Source of the DNA: an uncultured Acetatifactor sp.
Lineage (GTDB): Bacteria > Bacillota > Clostridia > Lachnospirales > Lachnospiraceae
Reading direction: 5' to 3'
DNA length: 64,000 bases
Assembly (NCBI GenBank): GCA_910578815.1
Contig: CAJTSE010000010.1
Location: 62,001-126,000 of the forward strand
Shown: positions 57,934-64,000 of the stretch, in pieces
How the letters are laid out: each line of letters starts with the position of its first letter
How positions within the stretch are numbered: the first letter of the stretch is position 1
Translations under genes and position numbers: made by a program
The notes under the pieces: generated by a model
Databases searched by the model: none
What the model was told of the DNA's origin: nothing
What the model saw: the letters and a program-made list of their open reading frames with translations, nothing else

Positions 57934-60045
57934 CTACACCTCAAAAGTCAACTCGCCATAGCCGGGCACGGGCCAGACGCTCTTATCCACCATCATCTCC
58001 AGCTCGTCGATGGGGGTACGAAGCTCATCCATAACCTCTTTTACCATATCCTTATAAAAGAAAGCCTGCGCCTTAACATCCTCCATAGCTGCTGCCTGCG
58101 CCGTTACCTTTTTCAGCCTGGCAAGCGCCTTCTTTGCCGCCGAAAGCCGAACGGTGACACTGTCCAGAAGCTCCGCCTGCACAGAGGCGTCAACTCCTGC
58201 TTCCTTCACGGCAATCACCGTATCCGCCAGGGACTTGGTATAACGAATCACCGCAGGAATGTACTTTTTTCCTGCCATGTCAATCATGGTCAATGCTTCG
58301 ATATTGATGGTCTTCGCATAGGTTTCGTAGGTAATTTCCTCACGGGACTCCAATTCAACTCTGGTAAAAATACCAAACCTTTCGAACAGCCTGATGGCTT
58401 TGTCTGTGGTCAGCGTAGACGCTGCCTCCACCATTGACTTAATATTGGGCAGTCCGCGTCTCTCCGCCTCTTCTATCCACTCGTCGGCGTAGCCGTCCCC
58501 GTTAAACACGATTCTCTGGTGTTTCGTCATATATTCCTTAATCAGGTCATGGACTGCCAGTTCAAAATTATCCGCCTTTTCCAACACATCGGCCGCTTCA
58601 CAGAATGCCTCCGCCACAATGGCATTTAAGGTAGTATTGGGGCTGGCAATGGAATCTGCGGAACCAACCATCCGAAACTCAAATTTATTTCCGGTAAAGG
58701 CAAAAGGCGACGTTCTGTTTCTGTCCGTAGCGTCCTTCTCAAAATCAGGCAGAGTGGAAACGCCGGTCTCCAGCTTGCCGCCCTCGATCAGATGAGCTGC
58801 CTCGCCGGTTTCAATCAGCTGCTTTACCACATCCTCCAGCTGCTCCCCAAGGAACATAGATATGATTGCCGGAGGTGCCTCGTTCGCCCCCAGTCTGTGA
58901 TCATTCCCTACATCCGCGGCACTCTGTCTCAGCAGGTCGGCATGGGTATCCACCGCCTTCATGATACAGGCCAGCACCAGCAGGAACTGAATGTTCTCAT
59001 TGGGTGTGTCTCCAGGATCCAGCAGATTGACGCCATTATCCGTGCCCAAAGACCAGTTATTATGCTTGCCGGAGCCGTTTACACCGGCAAAGGGCTTCTC
59101 ATGCAGCAGGCAGGTCATACCGTGACGGCCGGCCACCTTCTTCATGGTTTCCATCACCAGCTGGTTATGATCCACGGCTATATTGGCCGTCTCATAAATG
59201 GGCGCCAGCTCGTGCTGGGCAGGTGCCACCTCGTTATGCTGTGTCTTTGCGGTCACCCCCAGCTTCCACAGCTCCACATTCAGGTCCTTCATATAAGAAC
59301 CAACTCTCTCACGAATGGTGCCGAAATAGTGATCCTCCAGCTCCTGTCCCTTAGGCGCAGGAGCGCCGAAAAGAGTGCGTCCCGCGAAAATCAGATCCTC
59401 ACGCTGTAAATATTTCTCTCTGTCTACCAGGAAATACTCCTGCTCCGGCCCTACACTGGCAACCACTTTCGTCGCCCCGGTATTGCCAAAAAGCCTCACA
59501 ATACGAAGCGCCTGCTGACTGATAGCCTCCATGGAACGCAGCAGCGGCGTTTTTTTGTCCAATGCCTCACCAGTGTATGAGCAGAAGGCGGTGGGGATAC
59601 AAAGAATCACTCCCGTAGCATCTTCCTTCAAAAAAGCAGGAGACGTAATATCCCAGGCTGTATAACCTCTGGCCTCAAAAGTCGCCCGCAGGCCGCCGGA
59701 GGGAAAGGAGGATGCGTCCGGCTCTCCCTTAATCAACTCCTTGCCGGAAAACTCCATAATCATCTTGCCTTCTTCATCGGGATGACTCACAAAGGCATCA
59801 TGCTTCTCCGCAGTAATACCGGTTAAAGGCTGGAACCAATGAGTATAGTGTGTGGCTCCGTTCTCCATGGCCCAGTCCTTCATGGCCTTCGCCACCACGT
59901 CAGCGGTTTCCAAGGACAACTCACCCCCCTGATCCATCAGCTTTTTGATCTCTTTGTATGTACTTTTCGGCAGTCGCTCCTTCATCTTTCCGAGAGTAAA
60001 TACCTTACTTGCAAAAATTTCTTCCACATTCAACAGCTCGCTCAT
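57934..60045 (-). CDS. glnN: Type III glutamine synthetase
   Basis: This 703-aa enzyme, the length of GSIII (about 700-730) rather than GlnA (about 445-470), forms glutamine from glutamate, ammonia and ATP. Visible motifs are MENGATHYTHWFQPLTGITAE, ASVGPEQEYFLVDREKYLQR, KTQHNEVAPAQHELAPIYE, LLHEKPFAGVNGSGKHNNWS and FAFTGNKFEFRMVGSADS, the conserved GS nucleotide, glutamate and metal regions. GGGAGG precedes the ATG. It is monocistronic, with a leader of about 270 nt that includes a hairpin element. No glnR, glnB or amtB is adjacent. A tRNA-Gln gene lies downstream. Confidence 0.97.
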   Translation of the reverse strand: MSELLNVEEIFASKVFTLGKMKERLPKSTYKEIKKLMDQGGELSLETADVVAKAMKDWAMENGATHYTHWFQPLTGITAEKHDAFVSHPDEEGKMIMEFSGKELIKGEPDASSFPSGGLRATFEARGYTAWDITSPAFLKEDATGVILCIPTAFCSYTGEALDKKTPLLRSMEAISQQALRIVRLFGNTGATKVVASVGPEQEYFLVDREKYLQREDLIFAGRTLFGAPAPKGQELEDHYFGTIRERVGSYMKDLNVELWKLGVTAKTQHNEVAPAQHELAPIYETANIAVDHNQLVMETMKKVAGRHGMTCLLHEKPFAGVNGSGKHNNWSLGTDNGVNLLDPGDTPNENIQFLLVLACIMKAVDTHADLLRQSAADVGNDHRLGANEAPPAIISMFLGEQLEDVVKQLIETGEAAHLIEGGKLETGVSTLPDFEKDATDRNRTSPFAFTGNKFEFRMVGSADSIASPNTTLNAIVAEAFCEAADVLEKADNFELAVHDLIKEYMTKHQRIVFNGDGYADEWIEEAERRGLPNIKSMVEAASTLTTDKAIRLFERFGIFTRVELESREEITYETYAKTINIEALTMIDMAGKKYIPAVIRYTKSLADTVIAVKEAGVDASVQAELLDSVTVRLSAAKKALARLKKVTAQAAAMEDVKAQAFFYKDMVKEVMDELRTPIDELEMMVDKSVWPVPGYGELTFEV

Positions 60046-60074
60046 ACTTTTCCTCCCTCTTCTTCATACTTCCC

Positions 60075-60211
60075 GACATGCCGCCTCGGCGGCACAAACA
60101 ACCGATGAAGAACGCAGACCTTGCGTTCTTCGGTGTGAAGTTTTAGAATTTCTTAGTCTGCGTCCCATGCCGAATGCAATTCGGCAGCAGGCTTAGAAAT
60201 TCTCTTCACAC
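60075..60211 (-). repeat. Multi-hairpin element, copy 1 (glnN leader)
   Basis: On the minus strand, in order: a long interrupted stem whose outer arms are GTGTGAAG and CTTCACAC (60211 to 60133) with an AGAATTTCT/AGAAATTCT inner part and an internal TGCCGAAT/ATTCGGCA hairpin; a perfect 10-bp hairpin GAAGAACGCA/TGCGTTCTTC (60107-60131); and a GC-rich TGCCGCC/GGCGGCA hairpin (60079-60094). Then comes the glnN ribosome site. The order and the linking sequences (GTTTGTGCCGCC, GGCGGCATGTC, GGAAGT) recur at 62956-63090. Confidence 0.8.
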
Positions 60212-60273
60212 TTTTCCGTCAGGCAGCAGCCCGGCCCGGAACCAAACTCTTGTCCCGTAAAGCAAAAAATGTC

Positions 60274-60344
60274 CCAGAGTAACCTCGTTACTATGGAACA
60301 CCTTCGTTCACAGATACAATACATTAATTTTCATAAAAATGCAA
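60274..60344 (-). promoter_or_regulatory. glnN promoter and inverted repeat
   Basis: On the minus strand TTGCAT (60344-60339), 17 nt, then TATTGT (60321-60316). About 20 nt downstream a near-perfect inverted repeat, CCATAGTAAC and GTTACTCTGG (60296-60274, 3-nt gap), could be an operator or a leader hairpin. It does not match the TGTNAN7TNACA GlnR box. Confidence 0.5.
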
Positions 60345-60358
60345 GCCCTAAATTAAAT

Positions 60359-61537
60359 TTATTTCATCCAGTAGCTTGCCCCCGCCGCCAGATTGACAAA
60401 AAAGTATAGTCCACAGTACAGATGCCAGGCGTACACCAGCCCCAGACCTATGCGAAAAAGTCTCTGCAGGCCTTTTCCCTTAAATTCCAGCCATTTTACG
60501 GCGCAGACCGCAAACAGTACAAACAGGCAGAAGCTGTATCCCCAAAGGAAGTTGCCGTCCGCCGCACGGCTGCCGCTCTCCACCAGGCAAAGAGCCTCGC
60601 CAAAGCCCAGCACGGCCATTGCCGTAAGAAAAAAATAGTTTCTGTCCGCCCTCAGCTTTTTCAAGGTAACCGCCAGCGTTATCCCGCAGAACAGTACGGA
60701 GCATAATACTGCCAGCTTGGTGATATTTGCATGAAGAGAAAAGGTATACCACGGCCGAAATTCAATACCGTTCCCCGTCTTCTCCCCAAACAGCACGGCA
60801 TTTTGCCACAATATTACAAGTCCGCTGGGCAGCAGCGCCGATCCAAAGGTCAAAATCCTCTTCAGAGGAACCTGCCTGAACAAATCCACCAGCAAAAAGA
60901 TCCCCATGATCGGTGAAAATACCAGTAAAAAGCTGGGCTTAATGCCTGTACACACTACATTCAGCAGAGCGAAGACTGTCCAATCCTTCCAGGTAATCCC
61001 CTCTCTGTATTTCTCTTCCAGCCTGAAATAAACGCAAAGCACTGCCAGGGCAGCCAGGCGCATACAGATATAGGTGGAGTTATGCCAGATATTTCCCGAC
61101 TGGTAACTGACATAACGGTATTCCCCCACCGCCCTGATATACACAGGCATGACAAAATTAAGGCTTAATGCCAGCGACAAGGTAAACCAGGTTTTCTCCC
61201 CGTATTTTCCCAGCCGGCATACCAGTCTTTCCGTCAAATAAACCGTAGCCCACGCGCATATTCCAAGGAAAAGGGCAATCCCCACGGTTGTGCCGCCAAA
61301 CAGCATATACAGCAGTTGATAGGCATAAGCCGTAAAACTATAATACCAGCCGTCCTCAATAATCATGCTGATATGCAGCGGCAGATCGGACTCATAGGGA
61401 ATGGGCCCTGCCACCCCAAGATCCGCCGTGGACTGACGATAAAACAACCACAGACAGGCAAGCCCGTACAGCACTGTGATAACATGGACCACTGCCCGCG
61501 GCGCTTTCCTGTTTTTAACCACATCTGTTATTTCCAA
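60359..61537 (-). CDS. Polytopic membrane protein, GT-C-like, unknown
   Basis: This 392-aa protein has about ten membrane segments. The first extracytoplasmic loop contains GPIPYESDLPLHISMIIEDG, with acidic residues and a His shortly after membrane segment 1, a feature of GT-C-type glycosyltransferases that use lipid-linked donors. Later loops include VYIRAVGEYRYVSYQSGN. No enzyme family is recognised. The start overlaps the U32 peptidase gene end by 10 nt, so it is translated from the same message. The link to tRNA-modification genes may be accidental. Confidence 0.75.
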   Translation of the reverse strand: MEITDVVKNRKAPRAVVHVITVLYGLACLWLFYRQSTADLGVAGPIPYESDLPLHISMIIEDGWYYSFTAYAYQLLYMLFGGTTVGIALFLGICAWATVYLTERLVCRLGKYGEKTWFTLSLALSLNFVMPVYIRAVGEYRYVSYQSGNIWHNSTYICMRLAALAVLCVYFRLEEKYREGITWKDWTVFALLNVVCTGIKPSFLLVFSPIMGIFLLVDLFRQVPLKRILTFGSALLPSGLVILWQNAVLFGEKTGNGIEFRPWYTFSLHANITKLAVLCSVLFCGITLAVTLKKLRADRNYFFLTAMAVLGFGEALCLVESGSRAADGNFLWGYSFCLFVLFAVCAVKWLEFKGKGLQRLFRIGLGLVYAWHLYCGLYFFVNLAAGASYWMK

Positions 61538-62916
61538 TTTTCTTCCACCCTCCAGGCTTCACGCCCCATCTCCTGGGACTCCGGCAAAGCACTTTTTCTC
61601 AACAGATCATAGGACTCCGGCGCTTCGGACAGCCTGAGCCAAATCGTCTGCCCCGCATGAGGACAGCTTCCCACCGCCTCACCCTCTTCGTTATACATTG
61701 CTTCCACCCTTACAGGCACATTCCTGCCGTCCGGCTTCATAATTTCAATCAAATCACCCACGGAAAATTTATTTTTCTGCCGAATACGCACAAGCGCCTT
61801 TCCGCCGTCGGCTGCCGTCGTATGCTGTTCCGCGCCCTGCAGGCCTTCTCTGCAGGCAGCCGGAAAAGCGCTGCCTCCGCTGCTCCCGTCCGGCCTGATT
61901 TCCTCCACCAGTCCGAGATAAATGTACTCACTGACATAGGTACTGTTATCATATATCTGGTTATTTACATCCGCCTTTCCGAAATAAAACCCCGTAGAAT
62001 ACTGCCTGTAGGTGCATTTGGCAATCTCTTCCCGATACCACTCCATATTCCCGCGGTAGGTTTCTTCCGAAATAAAGTAATCGTCCAGAGCCTTCCTGTA
62101 TGTCCTGGCCGCCGTAGCGACATAAAGCGCCGTTTTCATCCGCCCTTCAATCTTAAAACTGTTAATTCCCGCTTCCACCATTTCAGGGATATGCTCTATC
62201 ATACACAGGTCCCTGGAATTAAAGATATAGGTGCCCCGCTCGTTCTCATAGACCGGCAGATACTCCCCAGGCCGCGTCTCTTCCATCACTGCATATTTCC
62301 AGCGGCAGGGATGGGTGCAGCTTCCCTGATTGGCATCCCGCCCCGTAAAATAATTGCTCAGCAGGCAGCGTCCCGAATAGGAAATGCACATGGAACCATG
62401 GATAAAGCTCTCTATTTCCATCTCTTCCGGAATCCGTTCTCTGATGCCGTGTATCTCTTCCAGCGAAAGCTCCCTGGCGGTTACCACACGCTTTGCCCCT
62501 TGTTCCCACCAGAAAAGACAGGTCCTGTAATTGGTGTTATTTGCCTGGGTGGAAATATGTATATCCACCTCCGGCCACACCTCTCTGGCCAGCGCAAATA
62601 TGCCCGGATCGGCTATAATCAGGGCATCACATGGTTCCGGCTTCATGTCCCGCAGTTCTTCAAAATATGCTCTTGCTCCTTCAAGGTCACAATTATGGGC
62701 CAATATATTGGCTGTCACATAAACCTTCGCCTGACGGGAATGAGCAAAGGCAATCCCCTCCGCCATTTCCGCCGGAGAGAAATTCTTTGCTTTTGCCCGG
62801 AGTCCATAAGCCTCTCCGCCGATATATACCGCATCCGCGCCAAAGATTACAGCCGTTTTTAAAACCTCCAGACTGCCAGCCGGGATCAGCAGCTCCGGCT
62901 TTCGCCATTGTTTCAT
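61528..62916 (-). CDS. trhP: U32-family protein, probable tRNA uridine hydroxylation protein (TrhP/YrrO type)
   Basis: A protein of about 462 aa from ATG 62916 (MKQWRKPELL), with GAAGGG upstream. A longer frame enters the hairpin element. The U32 signature ESFIHGSMCISYSGRCLLSN is complete, with KPELLIPAGSLEVLKTAVIF and GADAVYIGGEAYGLRAKAKN at the start and GINSFKIEGRMKTALYVATA later. Cysteines near GSCTHPCRWKY complete a metal or cluster site. The C-terminal half has a small beta domain. TrhP makes 5-hydroxyuridine at tRNA position 34. The adjacent methyltransferase would convert it to 5-methoxyuridine, a pairing also present in Bacillus (yrrM with yrrN/yrrO). Confidence 0.9.
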   Translation of the reverse strand: MKQWRKPELLIPAGSLEVLKTAVIFGADAVYIGGEAYGLRAKAKNFSPAEMAEGIAFAHSRQAKVYVTANILAHNCDLEGARAYFEELRDMKPEPCDALIIADPGIFALAREVWPEVDIHISTQANNTNYRTCLFWWEQGAKRVVTARELSLEEIHGIRERIPEEMEIESFIHGSMCISYSGRCLLSNYFTGRDANQGSCTHPCRWKYAVMEETRPGEYLPVYENERGTYIFNSRDLCMIEHIPEMVEAGINSFKIEGRMKTALYVATAARTYRKALDDYFISEETYRGNMEWYREEIAKCTYRQYSTGFYFGKADVNNQIYDNSTYVSEYIYLGLVEEIRPDGSSGGSAFPAACREGLQGAEQHTTAADGGKALVRIRQKNKFSVGDLIEIMKPDGRNVPVRVEAMYNEEGEAVGSCPHAGQTIWLRLSEAPESYDLLRKSALPESQEMGREAWRVEENWK

Positions 62917-62955
62917 ATTCTTATTCCCTTCACATTCTCTTTGCTTCGCACTTCC

Positions 62956-63090
62956 AGACATGCCGCCAACGGCGGCACAAACAAACAATCCGTGAAACTC
63001 TATGAAGAATTGCCGAAAGGCAATTCTTCGAGGCGAAACTTAGATATTCTTAGGTTGAGTTCTTTTCAACCTTAGAATATCTTTTCGCCT
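62956..63090 (-). repeat. Multi-hairpin element, copy 2 (between trmR-like and U32 genes)
   Basis: On the minus strand: a long stem with outer arms AGGCGAAA/TTTCGCCT (63090 to 63031) and an inner AGATATTCT/AGAATATCT plus AGGTTGA/TCAACCT; then a perfect 11-bp hairpin GAAGAATTGCC/GGCAATTCTTC with a 4-nt loop (63004-63029); then TGCCGCC/GGCGGCA (62961-62977). The order and linker sequence match the copy near 60.1 kb, while the stem sequences differ and remain complementary. Confidence 0.8.
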
Positions 63091-63732
63091 TTCACACTTT
63101 ATGCTGAGTGCCACCCCGTCTCCCACAGGCAGGATCACCGTTTCAAGCTGCGGATCATGCTTCAGCTCATAAAGGTAATCCCTCATACGGGAATGAATCG
63201 TTCGGTTGCGCCGTGTCACTGCAAATCGAGATTCCACAATATCCCCGTCTTGCAGCACATTATCACTGACAAGCAGCCCACCCGGTGCAAGCAGTCGTAA
63301 GACCTCCGGCAAAAAAAAGAGATACTGGCCTTTTGCCGCATCCATAAAGATCATATCATAAGTTTCTGTCAGTTCCTTCAAAATGTCTGACGCATCCCCC
63401 TCAAGCAGGCTGATCTTTTTCTCCGCGCCGCCCCGCCTGAAGTTTTCTCTTGCTTGAATAATCCTCTTTTCATAATTTTCAATGGTAGTAATGTGACAGT
63501 CTTCCGGTCCATACTCGCTCATCAATAACGCGGAAAAGCCGATGGCAGTCCCGACCTCCAGGATATTCCTCGGCTTTAAAAGGTTAAGTAAAAATTTCAG
63601 CAGACTCTGTACAGGCTTCCGGATCACCGGAATCCGCTCCTGCAATGCGTTTTTTTCCAGCTCATCAAGAAAAGATGTATTGCCCCTGTCAAGGGAATCA
63701 ATAAAAGCCGCCATTCTCTCATCAATCAACAT
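63040..63732 (-). CDS. trmR: O-methyltransferase of the TrmR/YrrM type (tRNA 5-hydroxyuridine methylation)
   Basis: This 230-aa SAM-dependent class I methyltransferase has NILEVGTAIGFSALLMSEYG (SAM loop), ITTIENYEKRIIQARENFRR, LLEGDASDILKEL and YDMIFMDAAKGQYLFFLPEV, then GGLLVSDNVLQDGDI, all typical of the COMT-like family containing TrmR. Its context with a U32 protein downstream and an MltG-type gene upstream copies the Bacillus yrrL-yrrM-yrrN/O order. The family core ends near LPVGDGVALSIK. The last 15 or so residues (RRKDILRLKRTQPKNI) are encoded by the long stem of the hairpin element, with the stop inside it. Confidence 0.9.
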   Translation of the reverse strand: MLIDERMAAFIDSLDRGNTSFLDELEKNALQERIPVIRKPVQSLLKFLLNLLKPRNILEVGTAIGFSALLMSEYGPEDCHITTIENYEKRIIQARENFRRGGAEKKISLLEGDASDILKELTETYDMIFMDAAKGQYLFFLPEVLRLLAPGGLLVSDNVLQDGDIVESRFAVTRRNRTIHSRMRDYLYELKHDPQLETVILPVGDGVALSIKCERRKDILRLKRTQPKNI

Positions 63733-63735
63733 AAA

Positions 63736-64000
63736 CTACTCTGCTTTCCCGCCTGTCTCATCTTCCTCATCCTCTTCAGGCACCATAGCCGCCATCATTT
63801 CCTCCACAGTCATGGAAGTATTTAACTCAAAGACTCCCGGCCTCACATCCTTACGGTATTCCGAAAGGTAATATTGCAGAACAAACAGTTTTGCATCCCG
63901 TATCAGCCCTTTGTTTTCCAACAAATGCCCTATCTCGGAGGCCGACATACCCTCGGTGATCGCCACCGTTACAGTTCTTCCCTCTCCGGAAGAAACTGCC
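63736..64000 (-). CDS. MltG-like protein, C-terminal part (runs off the window)
   Basis: The frame is open to the window edge. The visible 87 residues include TVTVAITEGMSASEIGHLLE, NKGLIRDAKLFVLQYYLSEY and VRPGVFELNTSMTVEEMMAA, the LysM-like N-terminal module of MltG/YceG endolytic transglycosylases. The protein then ends in an acidic tail (PEEDEEDETGGKAE) instead of the catalytic domain of about 200 residues. It may be a short MltG-like form that only binds the wall or regulates, or a truncated gene. It lies 3 nt upstream of trmR, the same neighbour as Bacillus yrrL. Confidence 0.7.
   Translation of the reverse strand, partial: AVSSGEGRTVTVAITEGMSASEIGHLLENKGLIRDAKLFVLQYYLSEYRKDVRPGVFELNTSMTVEEMMAAMVPEEDEEDETGGKAE

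Noticed and set aside
60046..60345. ANTAR-type antiterminator or GlnR site before glnN
   Set aside because: The hairpin loops do not show paired hexaloops with the required A1/G4 pattern, and the inverted repeat does not match the TGTNAN7TNACA box.
61657..62862. Plus-strand frame of 401 aa
   Set aside because: It lies opposite the complete U32-family gene and shows no domain, signal peptide or ribosome site.

Overview
The window looks like a chromosomal segment of a flagellated, possibly endospore-forming Clostridia member, most likely a Lachnospiraceae. Supporting signs are a free-standing Spo0A effector domain, the cdaA-cdaR-glmM operon, a type III glutamine synthetase (GlnN), Mbl followed by FlgF/FlgG-like rod proteins, YvyF and YjfB flagellar accessory proteins, an HPr carrying both His15 and Ser46, and an FtsEX / M23 hydrolase / CtpA set. 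Nearly everything reads on the minus strand. Only three protein genes (2124, 2572 and 26801) are on plus. No rRNA, CRISPR array, transposase or prophage was seen.

Region 1 (1-24.4 kb) is a surface-polysaccharide locus. It carries a PseC-type aminotransferase, a WecB-type UDP-GlcNAc 2-epimerase, a membrane-bound CapD/FlaA1-type 4,6-dehydratase, an initiating sugar transferase, a Wzz-like chain-length protein with an apparently dead kinase tail, an EpsG-type polymerase and seven or more glycosyltransferases. Two polytopic proteins, a secreted glucosaminidase and a proline-rich lipoprotein are cotranscribed with them. Embedded in it are a BlaI repressor with an M56 metalloprotease and a small secreted Cys-containing peptide, a second orphan BlaI, and a Spo0A-C-only protein.

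Region 2 (24.4-28.4 kb) holds a 7TM hybrid histidine kinase, the plus-strand YerB lipoprotein and ptsH. Region 3 (28.4-40.7 kb) runs from mbl-flgF-flgG-flgJ-like to recD2-comFC-yvyF-two membrane proteins-cdaA-cdaR-glmM. Region 4 (40.8-54.3 kb) contains uvrB-uvrA behind a LexA-type box, and a PucR-type regulator-ftsE-ftsX-M23 hydrolase-ctpA-hybrid kinase operon. Region 5 (54.3-64 kb) carries yjfB, cvfB, an acyl-ACP thioesterase, a CPBP protease, tRNA-Gln(CTG), glnN, and an mltG-like-trmR-U32 (trhP) group implicated in tRNA wobble-uridine modification.

The most unusual content is non-coding. Two 109-nt near-identical elements sit directly before recD2 and uvrA. Two longer hairpin elements with the same architecture but different, still-complementary stems sit before glnN and the U32 gene. 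A 161-nt fold-back element with 20-nt terminal inverted repeats abuts yjfB. A hairpin plus 22-nt tandem repeat lies between glmM and ptsH. All are intergenic and none is explained by the coding annotation.
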